NCBI GenBank assembly: GCA_024734555.1
Contig: JANPWX010000333.1
Coordinates: 571,389 to 635,388, forward strand
Length of the DNA: 64,000 nucleotides
DNA from: Trochalopteron elliotii
Taxonomy: Eukaryota > Chordata > Aves > Passeriformes > Leiothrichidae
Direction: 5' to 3'
Shown here in pieces: positions 48,901 through 62,330 of this stretch (position 1 is its first letter; each line of letters begins with the position of its first letter). Below the pieces are notes generated by a model. That model worked only from the letters and a program-made list of their open reading frames with translations, did not search any database and was not told the origin of the DNA. The translations under genes were made by a program, and so were the position numbers.

Positions 48901-51900
48901 CCTGATGTGTCTGCATGCAGTCAGCAGGGCACTGGAGAGGCTTGAGTTACATCTCAAATGTGGATTCTTTAAAACATTTGGCAATGTTTTGGATGTCAAA
49001 CTGGTACCTGGAGGTAAAGGCTGTACGGTCTGCCATTGCACAGGGCACTCTGAAGCAAGCCAGGTGTGGCAGATGCAGCAAAATTTTCTACATTAAATTG
49101 ATTTTCTCCATATTTTTTTGTTGTCTGCAGTGTTGTGTCCATTTGGATGGTCTGTGTGATATTGCAAGCACCAGCAAATCATTATCAGCTGTTGTAATTT
49201 ACTGCCATGCTCTTAATAAAACCTGCAGATAAATTACTGCTGTTTGTGCCCTTTTCTGTTGCCTATATTTTCAGACTGGTTAAAAAGCACCCGAATGATG
49301 CAGTTACTGAAGTATTTTTAGTGGGAGAAAATATTAGGAAATGCATTTAATTTGCATGATAGTTTCTTAGGAAGTTTATTTTTGTTTTATGAGCAATAAC
49401 ATTGCGATGTAGAGTTTGTCATTATTAAAGCAGTGATGTCTTTATAAAATTCTCATCATTCCTGCTGTCCAAAGACCTTTTCCTTTGTGCAAACCTTCAA
49501 TATTTTACTTATATCAGCTGGTGCCTCATCTCTCTCCAGTTAGGATCCTCTGTAAAGGATTCCTTTTTGGTCTTTTCCTCTTATCTGGTGCTCAGCACTG
49601 AATCTCGGTTTAGTTAAAGCTTTCCTTTCAATACACAATGATTGTTGAGGAAATATTAATTTCACCAAATAGGCACACATTTTTGAAATGTGTGCTTACT
49701 CTGGAGCCAAAGAGAACTCTTCTAAAGTGCCCTAGTGCCTTAGCCTGCAGATGATCAAATTTAATTTTGTAAATGAACTTTGCAGCGTGATTGAATTTGA
49801 ACTTGATTACATTAGGCTTAACATTGAGTTTGTGCCTTATTGGAGGTAGTCTTTTCATATTACTGCTATTTATGGATCTTATTCAAGTGTTTTATATTCT
49901 GGTTGGGTTCTGCAATGCAGTTTGTTCAAGCTACCGCTTATATCTGTTCCAGTTGTGCAAGAAGTGGAAAATATCCTTTATTTAGAACAGGTCACATGTT
50001 CTTGCATCCAGGAACCGTGTCTCAGTGTGATTAAAAAAAAATAAAAATGTATCTTGGAGGAACAGATTTAAAAAGTTCCTGAAATATTTTTCCGTCTGTT
50101 ACAGAGGAACATTACATATTTTAAACTAAAAGGTAATAATAGCTGAGCTGGAAGTGCTACGTAGGCCAGCACTGCCTGAAATCAGTGGTAAAAGTCTGAA
50201 CCAACGTCAGTGGGAGTAGAGCTAAGCCAGAAGTATGTCTCTGAAATCTCTCCGGTAACATTTTTGTGAGTGAGTCAATAATTCCATGTTTATTCTGCAC
50301 CTCAAGTTCGCTGCACTGGGAAGGAAACCCTCACCACATCTTTTTTGTGCTTTTTTATTTTTGAAAACAGTCTTAAAAGGAAAGGCTGCTGTTGGAGTGT
50401 CTATTGTACAAACATGTGGAGACAATAAGTGGTATTTCCGTATTTTTCTTTACACGGGGTGCTGCTCCCTGTCTGTAGCACAGCATTTTCCATGGTGAGA
50501 GATCCTGGGTGACCTTTTCTCTCCTGCAAAACTCTCACTCTGTTATTTGCAGTAGGCCTTTGCTATTTAGCAAAGAAACAGAAATAGCCCATGAAATTCA
50601 GTTCAGCATTTGCTTTGATACGAACTATTGAGCGTCACCTTTTTGCTTCCCTGGCCTGCTTTCCTCAGTAGGGTTTTGTGTGGCTGCCAAGCTGATCAGA
50701 GAGGGCACAGATATTTTGAGGCTGAGCTGGCTGCACTGACTGTGCATCTTTTAGCGAGCACATGTGTTTGCTTTTTATTTATCAGACTGCTGGCTGCATT
50801 AGTTGTGTGTAAGTACATATGCATTCTGCTTGAAAAAAAAAGCCACACTTTTCTGGTGAGCAGGAAAGTTCCCTAGCTGGCTGCTGTTGGTTTACAGATT
50901 CCGGGTGATAGTTTGAATCAATATATTCTGTCTCTTAAAAGGCTGAAAATAAGCCTGTGCAGCCCTGCTGATGGAGGGCTGGGTTGCCCCTGGTACTGCT
51001 CATTTCCCCACATAGAATGGAGGTAATTTCACAAGCTTCTGGTCTAGAATTTGTGGGGCTGCTGTGAACCTACCCATTGTCATTAACAAGTCATTGCAGA
51101 GCCTCTTGTGCACTGTGTGTGTTTTTATTTGGCACTTGGGGCAATGTATCAGAGGTCCTTTCCAGCACAGTGGTAGGCAGCATGACTAATTCCTGCTGTA
51201 CAGTCTGGTCAGGGTCTAGAAGAAAACTGGGAAGCAAGAGCAGAAGAGATTTGCAGATGTGCTATTTTACAAGCAAATTCAGCCTCTTAACCATGTTGTC
51301 TGATTAAAAGCTGATTGGGGAGAAATCAGTACAGCTGCTTAAAAATGAGGGTACAGGAGAAACCTGTTCTGACACTTAACGATGCTGTCCTCCTGTTCCT
51401 ACGTTTGCTTTTAAAAGCAACATGCTTTAAGACTTTGAAAATGAAACAGAAGGAGTAATTTTCTGTTTACTTTTCTGCTAAAAAAAAAAAAATTGAAATT
51501 GTGTGTTGGCTGTTAATTGTCTTCTGTGAACAATCTGCTGTTTCAGTGTTGGGAACAAAATGAGAGTCCAACTTCCATTAAGCTGCTCAGGCTCCTGGCC
51601 ATTATTGTCTGTCTCGTTCTATTTTGGATTCAAAAAGTTTTTGAAATACACAGGCTGTAACATTTTTGTTATTAAAAAATTATATTCTTTTAATATAACT
51701 TCTTGCTGAAACAAAAACATGATTAAGCAGCGTGGCATGGCAGATTTTGCTGGACAGTTAACTGTTGCATCACTATCATATTATACGAGAACTGATGATT
51801 TATTTTTAATAATCTCTAGTTAAACAGTAACAGCACAACTAGTGGCTTGTGTGTAGTTTCACACTTCATTTCATACTGGAGAAGGAAAACAGCACAGGAA

Positions 51901-52923
51901 AATGAATTTTATTGCATATTCACAATATAACTATGCCACTGCTTTATCAGCAACAGCTGTGAAAAACCTGATGCTGCTTTGAGTGTCAAGATAGAAATAT
52001 TCAGGTTCACTGGAGGCAAAGGCTTGGAAGAGGTCAGCCTATTGTCCAGTCCATCTGAGGCAGAAGTTAAGTGCAGTTTTCAGTGTTAGGCACCCCAAGG
52101 CTCTGCTTGCTGTGGGTGGGCACTAACAGTTTTGGGGTGCCTTTTGAAAGGCTCTGTCTCAGTATCTTTGCCCAGAAATTCAGCTTGTGACTTGCATTGG
52201 CCTTAGTCACTGTTGCCTGTGGGCTTTGCCTCAGAATAAGTGTTTCAGAGAGGTCATAGCAGTGTCCAAGTGGAACAGGACAGTGTGTGTATCACTGGTA
52301 CAAGCACAAAAATGGTGACAATTACTAAGGAAGGCTTGCACTACAACTCTCAGCTAATACTTCAACACTAATAGTGCCTTTGGATCGAGCTCATTTTTTC
52401 TGGTAACATCCCTGCTGCAAGGGCTGCTGTAATGTTTGTGTTAGCAGCTTTCTGCCAAGCATGCAAGCCAGGGGCTGGTGGTTTTTAGCTGTTTTTTCCT
52501 CAGTGGTAAGTGATTATGTAGAAACACTCTGCAGGCTCCCCCCACCCTGACCTGCTGCTCGCAGCTGCTGCATGGACTGGACTGGCAGGTTGAAGGGCAA
52601 AATTGTGTTGCTGTGGTATATAATTACTTCTTCCAGCATGAGCCAACAGAGCAGCTTGCTGTGATGGTTGTTACGTATACTGCTATGTAAAACAGAATGC
52701 AAGTGTAATGTGGGGTTCAGGCTAGTATTTTAATGTTGTAATTAGCAGCCTCTAACCGTAAACAAGTTTTTTTTTAAATCAGTTCCCATGAAGATTATTC
52801 CTTTACAATGCAGGTGGACATACATCTGTAGATGCGGAGTTTATGGATTCTGTGTTCCTTGCAGAAATGAGCATCAAGAACAAACAAATGCCTTTTTTTC
52901 AGACCCTTTTTCTCTTACTCTAG
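45924..52923. other. Intron-like stretch, no firm exon
   Basis: T/G-leaning unique sequence without recognised transposons. A CAG/GTAATTATC donor-like junction near 46736 and a minus-strand donor-like CAG/GTAAGG near 47226 stand alone without convincing partners. One weak exon candidate at 48073-48120 is listed separately. Confidence 0.5.
48073..48120 (+). other. Weak candidate micro-exon
   Basis: The stretch is bounded by CTTACTCACAG on the left (acceptor-like, short pyrimidine tract) and ATAG/GTAAGAA on the right (good donor). Its 48 bases are open only in frame 3 (GCT GAA ATT GTG...). The encoded peptide is not recognisable, and splice-signal pairs of this quality arise by chance in long introns. 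Confidence 0.12.
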
Positions 52924-53101
52924 AGCACCTCAGGTGCAGTGTCAGGTGGCTGGAGCCCAGTCCTGCAGTTGGTATTTCGTAGGGATATTACAGCTCAGGG
53001 AAACAGTTGCATTGGAGATGATGCTGCAGCTGCCACCTCTGGGAAGACTTGGATTCATCCTCCTCAACTGCTCCCCAAAAAACATTGATCTAGATTCACA
53101 G
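52924..53101 (+). other. Candidate exon with good splice sites
   Basis: A pyrimidine-rich acceptor (CCCTTTTTCTCTTACTCTAG) ends at 52923, and a near-consensus donor TTCACAG/GTACGT follows 53101. The 178-bp interval is typical of internal exons. Frame 2 (from 52925) is open for all 59 codons, while frame 1 stops near the end. The peptide resembles no family that I know. This could be a real internal exon, an alternative or lncRNA exon, or a pseudo-exon. It is the best splice-flanked interval I found in the right-hand part. Confidence 0.22.
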
Positions 53102-56100
53102 GTACGTTGCACCTTCCTTTATGCTGCTCTTCTGGCACCAGATGGGCACAAACCCACCTGAACCTGCAGTTTGGGCTGGTGTGGCCAGGGAGAGCATGTT
53201 GGGGGTCTGGTCTTCTCAGACCACCCTGTGAGGCTGCTTCTGAAGAGAGCACTGAAGTTTTGGAGAGTTGGAAGGATGTCTGTGTCTAGTCAAACCTACA
53301 AAAGCAGCCTTTGTGTGCAAGGTTTATGTGCCTGGTTTGGCCTACTGTTATATTAAAGAATTTATTTGGGGTGAATTCTGGGAAAATCAAGGTGAATGTT
53401 GGTATTTTGGGTTCCTGGAAAGATTGTTGATAATCTCTGAGATATTTAGGTGCTGGAATCTTGCCAGTTTTAGAGTGTTTAAAGCAGCACAATGATAACG
53501 TGCTGTATTGTTAAAGCTTGCCTGTAACCCAAATGGTGTGATGTCTCTTTTCTTTGCAAATATGTGACAACAAAACTGCTGGAGGAAACAAGTAGGGCAA
53601 GGGAATTGGGGTCTGGAGGTGGGAGAACAGTAACAAGAAGTGGGAACAACCAGAATGTCCCAAGTGAAGGATGCTTTGTAGGATGGAGAATGGAGCAATC
53701 AATGATTGTTACTAAATCTTAGTGCCAGCTGTTCTGTTGTAACATGTAAACACATAAAACAGGAACTGCTGTGATCCTTTCTGGAGGAGAAGCAGCCAGC
53801 TAGAAAACTTGGGCTGGAGGTACTGTTTCAGGGTGAGAAGATGGGAATAGACTTTGGAAGCTGTCAGATGGTGAGAAATTGGGAATATGGGCAAGGGAAA
53901 CATGTGGTTCTGGAGCTTTATACTGGGAGGTCGGAGAAATGCCATAGAAGTGGAAAAGGATCTGAGAGATCTGAGTGGGAGAGCCTAGCTGAGCATGTTT
54001 TGTGCACATGTACTATTTCCTTTCAAGATTCTTTGGGTTTTTATCTAAATAAAGGAGAAAGCTTTTAAAGTATGACTTTGGAAATGCTTTTTCTGGATGT
54101 GTTTCTGCATGGTAATATGCAGCTGTAAAGCCAAGTTAGGAATACAAACCCTTTCTATAATGTTTGTGAACTTCAGCCTGGACAAAATTTGCAACCTGAG
54201 AGAATGAAATCAGAATGGCATTGACGTGTGTACACATGCAGGAGGGAATGATCTTGGAGAAAAGCAAAGGGAAAAAAAAAATAGGGGCTGTTCATTGGAA
54301 AGAGTTCAGGGGGGTGTGGGTCTCTTGCACTGTGTCCCCTGGGATGCCATTAACTACTGTGTTTGGGTTTCTGCTCAGTCTAGCAAGCTTTATTTTATTT
54401 GTAGCAAATATTTACAGCTCTGCCCGAGCTCAGCCAGCTAAAGGCACGTTCCAGCTGTCAGTCTGTCTAGTGAAGCCACAGGCACGGTTCACAAGAGTTG
54501 CTGGGATCATTTATTTATTTATTTATGGCTGTTGTATCACGAAGGTTGCTATCAGATAAATAATTATTCCACCCTTGGAGAAGGTACATTGTAAATCTGC
54601 TAAGCTGCTCCTTTGTTTGTTAGGCTTGTGCATAATGAGTTTGGAATTTAAGATTAGTAGTGTGCCGTGCAAAGTGCTCATTTGGTGACCTCATCCTCGG
54701 CTGGGCTCGCCTGCCCCTCCACCTGTCACATCCTGTGGGACACTTGGGGCTGTGTTCATTAGGGGAACTTTGGCTTAGCCTTGCGTCATCTCATTTTTAT
54801 GTCTCCTGTTGCCTAGTGGAATTTTAAAAAAACCCCATGAGGTGGGTGTCTGGATTCCTTAAAGAACTCGGGGTGGCTCCATATAGGCTGGTGAACACCT
54901 GCCTGGAGTGTGGGAATGGCTGAGTTGGCCAGGGAAGGCTGTGAGAGGCTGCTGGTGGTGCTGAATGAATGCTGTCCCTCAAAGCCTGGGGTGTCTGGTC
55001 CAGGGGAGCTGTTGCTAAATCCTCCTCGGACTGACGTGCCCAGGGCAGGTGTGCTCTTAGAGAAAAGAGGAGGAGCAGGTAGTATGACATCCCCCTACCC
55101 CAGCTTTGTCCACTCAGCACACAGAAGTTTTGAGTTCCAGTCCTGGCTGTGACTCAAGACACAGGATTGAAAGTGCCCACTGTCTTTGGGAGTGCCCAAA
55201 CCAATAAACCATGGGCTTTGTGAGGTGTCTTTTCTTTGCAGAAGCTGCTCCATTTTGCCTTGTATAGTGTTGTTTGAGCCTGGTAGGGGCAGGAGTGACT
55301 TAGTGTAACACATGAGGGAGAATACTTGCAATGGGCTTGTTCTGACTTTGCTCCAGAAAATAGTTACTTGTATAAAATGGAACAGCTCTACCATGAAGCA
55401 AGTAAGATGTGCTCAGAAATTAGATGGTTTTCAGCTCCATTTAAAAAGTAGTTGTCCAAATCTCTGTAGTCGAGGTCACAGCATGACATGTGGGCACCTG
55501 CTCAAAAGTAAGAGTGGTGATATTTGTAACAGAGAGAGTTAGATGAAGGGAAGGAGTCCTGAAATGTTGCAGGAAGGCGAGGAAGTTGAAGGGTGGTATG
55601 GACTCTGATGCCCAAAAGGCCCCTCAGAGGTGAAGAAGCTTCAGGCAAAGGTGGATATTAAGAGTGACGACAAACATACGTTAGTTCTTAAGAGCACTTA
55701 ATTTTTTAGGAATGTGAAGTCATTTGTGGTACAGCAAAAGGAGCTTGAATCTGTGTAGAAACAAGTTACAAAGAAGTAAGGTGAGTAAGGCAGGAGCTGA
55801 ATTAAGATTATGTCTGTATCACAGACTTGTTTTTTAATTTAGCCTGTTGCACAACTTACAGTTTCAATCTAATTGCAAAACTACTGTGATAGTAGTTTTA
55901 GTGATAATTTGTTTTCCAGCTAATGCAACTTTTGATGCTGTACAAAGCTGTGCTGTTGGGGCTATTAGCCCTGAAAATCCTGTGGGCCAGCAAGGACTTT
56001 GTGTTTTTCAAGTGTGTCAAGTAATGTAGAAAAGTGTGAAATGTGAAAGCCTGTTATGAGGGTCTCAGAGGTGCTGGACCTGCCTCTACAACAAAACCAG

Positions 56101-59100
56101 GGTTGGCTGGAAGGGGCCTGGTGCTGCTGCTGGACATTTTCAGAGCTGGGGAGGGGGTCTTCCTTGCAGCTTTCTTGGTATTTCCCAAGGAAATGGCCAC
56201 CCTACCTTTACAGCAGCCTCCTGCTTTCCGGGAGAGATCCCTCCGAGCAGGCAGTAATTGCTGTCTTTCCAAAGCAGTCCTCCTTTGTGGAGGAGTCATA
56301 ATTATCCCTCACTTAGCCTTTCTAATGAAGGTGCTTGCAAGAGTTGTGCTAGGGTGCAGAGATGTCCATATGGCAAAGTTTCCCTGCCTGTGCCTGCAGT
56401 GGTCTTTGGCATGTGTTGTTGGTTCTCAGGTGGGATCTTCAGGGACTTGCTCTTTGAAACTGGGGACCCTTTGGCTTTTTGCCTTGCAGCACCACTTGAG
56501 ACTGTAAATAAACCTGCTGGGGAACAGGTCCAGTGCTCTTGTGTTCCTGAATGCAGCTCTGCTGTGCTGAGAGTCACTCTGGGCACCAACTCTGTGAAAG
56601 GAGGCTGCTGAGAAAAGGTGGCTCTTGCAGTGAGCTTCCACCTGGGGCACCTGATGGTGGCTTCATCAGCTGGTGATCCCACCATTTCCATCCTCAGAGC
56701 TTTTCCTGGGTGTCCTGCAGAGCTGTTTTAGGAAGGCACAGGGGGAGCTGGAAGGGTCCTGCTCTCCCCAAGGACTGAGAGCATCGTTGTGCTGTCGCTG
56801 TGCTGCAGCTCAGCAGGGCTGGGGTGAGGGCAACCAGCAGCACTGCATGAGAAAACATACTAATCATCTAAAGAAATACTTCAGGGATTTCTTCCTGTTT
56901 GAGAAACTTGATTTAAGTACTGAGTTTGCTCACTAGGCTGTTTTCTCCTCTCATTTTTGGGGTGTACTCAGCAGGATGGTGCTGGTTTGTGTGATAACCA
57001 GTCCCATCCCCTGCTGCGGGATAACTCCTGCCCTGTTGCTATGAAACATTTTATTGAGATGCCATGTAAAAGGGATGAATATCCATCTCTAACTGCAGAG
57101 AGATTTTTTTTTTTCGTGGCTCATCTCTTGCTGATCAGTTTTCTGATTCTGCTGGTGGTGGATTTGAATGATTTCAGGTGTTGTCATGTAATTATATGGA
57201 TGCTTGTTTCCCTATCTATAATTTGATTCCGTTGCTTTGAGATTTATTAAATAGCACAGAACAGAAAATTGCAGTATCTGTCCTCATCTCTTCTCAGTGG
57301 GTTTATTTTCTGTGGTAAGGACTTTCACAGCTCTTGAAATTCTAAATCCGTAATCACTATTTAATCTAAGGCAGTTTTCCCTGTATTTAAGAGCTGCAGA
57401 ATCAGGCTGTGCTTTGGAGAAAATAGCAAATTTGCTAAATTTGGCTGCTTGCAGAGTCATTCAAAGTACATAAGTTGTTCAGCAGGTGCTCTTTGGCTTC
57501 TTGTGCTGTAGGGAACGCTGGGTTTTGGAGGTTAAGTGGGTGGGAATGCAGTTCCTCCTTTCTGCATGTAGCACAGGAAAAATTAAGTGCTTGAACTGTG
57601 TGCAGTTTATTTGGTGGCACTCACAGCTGCAGAGCACCCCTGGCAGCAGAAAGATGGGTCCTCTAGAACTGCAAGATTGTATTGATTGTGCTGCATTTCT
57701 GCTGGAACAAAATTATAATGGGCTCAGCATTTGCACTTTGCACTTGTGCATTGTTTTCTCTTTATTTTGTGTATTTAGAAAATGCTATGCTTTGCAGACT
57801 GCTGGTTTAGTATTTTCTGTGGAATGAAAACCATCTGGATAATTTAACTGAATTTTATCGAAGTTTTTGGGAGCAGGCTCTTTTCTGTTTCCTGGCATCT
57901 TGCTAGAAGATGAAAATTTGAGCTTAAACTCAGGGAGGTGTCTGATGTGCTGGAATTTTAGAAACAATTTGGGCTTGTTTGAGGTTGTAGAAGTAATTGA
58001 AAATATTAAAATGATGTATAGTGTCTCCCAAAAGCATTCTTCCTGAGCAAATGCCTGCATAGACTGTCCTCCCCCCCAAATGTACTTTAAATCCTTGGCG
58101 TGGTGGGAGCTGCGAGCTAAGAAAGCATCCAGTGTTTGGGATGAGGCTTCTTTGGAAGAGATCAGACTTAAATGCCAGCTGAAGTTAAGCATATGTTTAG
58201 AGATCTGCCTCAATCAGACCTTTGTTCAACACAACACTTCTGTGTAGTCTTTATTTCAGAATCCTAAATAATTCAATTGGTTTTGTACTCGTAGGTTTCA
58301 TCTCGTTGCAGCCCCAGGCCTGTAACAAACACAGGAGGGATCCACCAAGCCTGGAGCACGTGAACTGTGCTGCTCAGGACTATTTATGCTTCAGTTTCAG
58401 CTCATGGTTTGGGCTCAAATCCGTGTTGTTGGATGGGGAGGAGAGTGTTCAGCATATGGCAAGATCCTAAATCTGATGTACTTTCGAGCCTGACACTGTG
58501 ATTTTAATATGTTCCACTTTCACTGAAATACTACTTAAAAAAGTGAAAAATCCCATTAGAAAAATATAAATTCATAATCCTTTCAACATGAGATGCAGAA
58601 TTAACTGAATTTTGGTATAGTCTGTTTAGCAGAGGATGAGCACTATCAGCTGGTTTTTATTGTTTTCTTTTTTTTTCCCCAAAAGACTTAACTGCCCATT
58701 TAGTTTCTGACATCCTGATGATAATGTTTGAGATGAGTATTTAGATCTGCACGTGCTTATGTCACAGAGCAGTTCCTTCAGCCCCCACATGTGTGTTTGC
58801 CTACTGTGACAGTGAGTGCTCGTGTGGCTTCCCTGGAAAAGGAGCTGGATGTGACCACAGATTTCTGGACCCAGAACTGGGTTGTTCTCAAAGCCAACCA
58901 CAATGTTGTCAAATCTGAAGCTGGGTGTCACATGGACAGGATCTGGAAGTTTGGAATACAGTTATTTCCAACAGTCTGATGCTTTTCCCAGTGGCTAGAC
59001 AGACTCACAGGGTCGCTGAGGTGACTCCTCTGAAAATCATCTTGTTCAGCTCCACTGCTCAGAGCCATGTCACCCTGGGTTTTGAGTACCTCCAAAGGCA

Positions 59101-62100
59101 GAGACTTTACAACTTCTCTGGATGACTTCTTCCAGTATTGATGGCTCTCACAGTGAAAAAAGTGTGGAGCTTTTTTTGTGTGTGTTTTGGGTTATTTTTT
59201 GAGTTACACATAAGCTGTTTCCTGACTTTGTGTCACAGTGCACACAAGATGGACTCTGCAGGAGGCTGCACATCTTCTCCTGAAGCTGCACTCCATCAGC
59301 TTTCCTTTCTGAATTAAAACAAGGGGCTGCATTTCTTATCTAAACTGTTGGGTTTTGCCCTGAAAACAATGGACTGTACAGGTCAAGCTTAAGACCTGGT
59401 TGGCAAAACTTCTGCATCCTTCAGTTGTGACTCAAGGGCTGACAAGTTCTCCTCCTCATTTTGATCCAGCCCTGTTTGACACAGATTAATTTTTAGCTCT
59501 GCCATTGCTTGTTGTGGATGGATGCAAAGCACCCTACAACATAACCTTGCATTTAATGAGCAGCTCAGCCTCAGAGCAGAGGTTATGTCCAGTGCTGCAG
59601 AACTGTGCCTTGGTGTTGTTTGTGCAGAGCATTTGACAGATGCTCATTGCTTGCGATGTTATCTGGACTGTTTAACATGTATAATAATTCCACCAGGCTG
59701 TTGACTAAAATATTCCTGTTCTTTGATGTACCAGCACTAACTTGTCTGCTATGAATTCATACACTGAAGTTGAAATTACTTCCAAAATAGTAAACATGAA
59801 CTTTGGCCATTTCTTGCTCTGGTATAATTCTAGAATCAGTTCCTTGGTGAGCTCTGCACAAAGTGGCTTTGTATAACCTGTAGCTATTTCTGTTCATCAG
59901 GACAGCATACAATGCACTTTGGCCAAGCTATATTGAATACATATCACATGGAATTGAGCATCTGATCTTTAGCTGGGACTGATCTGGTCTTGACTCTGTA
60001 GGACTATGCTTCAGTTTCGTGCAGATTGCTTTTGGCAGCTTCAAGGGCCAGCAAATTGGAGATTTTCAAGAGTATGTTCTTTAGCATAAAGAAAATTTTA
60101 TTGGAATTACTGGAAAAGTTTATTTCGGACATGTCTTCCAGGGTAAAATGAAGTATAGCAATTATATAAAAATTTTCAAAGACAGTGTGAATAACAGGCA
60201 AGAGTGCAGTGCTATGCCCTGCCATGGCAGTCTCACTTGATTTGCTTGGTATCAGCCATCAAGGTGACCAGATTCAGTCTCCAGTCTGTGTTTTCTGAGG
60301 CTGCCTTCATTTCTGTGTCTTCTCCAGCTCTGACATGTTTGGATAATTGCAGTTGACTGGCAACAGCAAAACATCAAGCATAGAAAATAAGCCGTGTTCA
60401 CTGTTCCAGACTTTGTTCCTTTTGCATTTCCAATAACTGTTGAGAAATGAGCAGAAAGTTACGGGTGATTTCCCAAAGCAGCATTTTTTGGGGAAGAGAT
60501 AAGATTTCTTAATGCCATCTAGAAGCTCCAAAAAAACCTGAGATCCTGTAGATTCAGTAGTCCTTCTTACTTCACGATTTTAGATGAGGATGATACATTT
60601 ATGCAATTCTTTGGGGTTTTTCTTGTGTAGATTAGAGTGACTGTGGATGGTTAACAGTGAGCAGCAGTAGCTGCACTCTGAGTACTTACGGCGTGGTTAG
60701 CTGTTCAGTGCTTTGGTGACAGAATTAACACCATGTGAATGCTGAATCTTGGCAGATCTTGACAGCAGTTTTTGCCTCTACCTGTAATTCATGAAGTGAG
60801 AGCTCTTTTTACCCATTTCTTTTCATTGTCTACCATGTTTATCCCAAGGCTCAGTGGTGTGGACCAGGAAGGTGAGAAACAGGTGGGGCAGAGTCTGGAC
60901 ATCTGCTTACAAGACCATCACAAAATGCCACTTGAGTGGCTCACTGCAAGTGCAAGATTCTGGATCAGGAGTCTTGTCCCCTGTCATCTGTGTAAAATGT
61001 GGGATCCAGGGAGGTCTTAATGTGTGAGCTGCAGCTTGAGTAAAGCTGTTGGGGCAGTTTAACTCTGCAATGCTTAACTTCAATTAAGTTGTCAAGTTTA
61101 GCATTGCTTTAGGCATTAATAGAGTTTTACTCTCACTTAAAAATCTGGTTTAGTAATTAACCTCCATTTTATTCTGGAGTTCAGAAGGTGCTCATTTAGT
61201 GCAGCAAATCTAATGTCATGTGAATTAAAACATGAAAGATATGCAGTAATGAGAAACCGAAACAGGGTAGTGCAGAAATTTGATTATATGCAGTTTACAG
61301 GGAGCTGAGTTCTTAATGAGGAGTGTGTTAAAGGCACAGTCTTGCCTCTGCACTTGCAAGGTTGAGGGATGTTCTGAATTAAAGTGGGGGTTAGTAGTGG
61401 AGCTGGTATTTGTCATGTTGCACACTTGAGTTTTTGTTGCACTGAGGCTTTATTGTACAGCTTTTTCTGAAATCTGGACATGGGATGGCTGTGACTGTAC
61501 AACTACCACAAGGTGTGAGGCATTTGCAGGGGCTGGGAAAAGTGTGTAAAGATTAAGATCCCTTTTTCTGTTCTAATGAAGGTCTGAACCCCAACTCCAG
61601 CACGTTCTGCAGAGTTTATTGTTGGAGAGAGGCACAGAAGGTGGTACATGAAGGAGAATTACAGCTGCAGGCAACAAAGTTGTTCCACAGAAATTGGCCT
61701 GGTCTTTGTGATGTAGTTGGTAGAGCTCTTCATGCTGCTGTGCCTGTATTTCACATCCTACTAGAGCCATTAGTGTTATAAAGAAAAGTCCCCAGCTCCT
61801 TTGACAAGGGGACTGTTTAACTACTCCCAGCACTGAGTGCAGATGTGTTTAATTTTTGTCAGAAAGTGTCAGTTTATTGCATGTATGATGTGTGGAGAAT
61901 GTGCCAGCTGGTAGGTCCTAGCAGGGCTGACTGCTGGCATCACACCAGTTCATACAGGCTGACTTGCCATTGGATATAAGGGACAGGCTCTCAAACAGCC
62001 TGGAAAACTGCACCAGTTTCTGCTGCCCAAGAGTTTTGGGTAACTGCAAGGATAAAGCACAGGTTTCCCTTTTTATACTGGGCACTGCATGCACAAAATG

Positions 62101-62266
62101 CTGATTACACATCTCTTTTTTTGGTCTGGGAGCCAGACTGTGTAACTGATCCAGTTCAGAATATGAACATTTGCAGAGCAATGTTGTCTATGATGCTTTT
62201 GCCCTGTAATATGCCTTCTCACATGAAAGTGCACTTTTACCAATTCTTTGTCATTGTCTACTTCAG
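53102..62266. other. Intron-like stretch
   Basis: Unique sequence with no recognised transposon. A donor-like AAG/GTGAGTAAG near 55778 has a possible acceptor (TAATTTTTTAG) at about 55710, but all frames of the interval look non-coding. The longest frames (for example 56043-56507) carry no recognisable motif. Confidence 0.5.
54509..54526. repeat. Short (ATTT)n microsatellite
   Basis: Four and a half ATTT units. It is short and probably of low variability. Confidence 0.8.
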
Positions 62267-62330
62267 AAAATATTGGAGGTGAAGAGGCAGAAGGCTTGAT
62301 GTTTTTCCAGCCATCTCCTCTCTAACTTAG
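62267..62330 (+). other. Candidate non-coding exon
   Basis: The left boundary TTGTCATTGTCTACTTCAG is acceptor-like, and the right boundary ACTTAG/GTATGTG is a fair donor. The 64-bp interval has a stop in all three frames: the third frame stays open until TAA just before the donor. If it is real it would be untranslated (5' UTR or lncRNA) or cause nonsense-mediated decay. It may well be chance. Confidence 0.15.
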
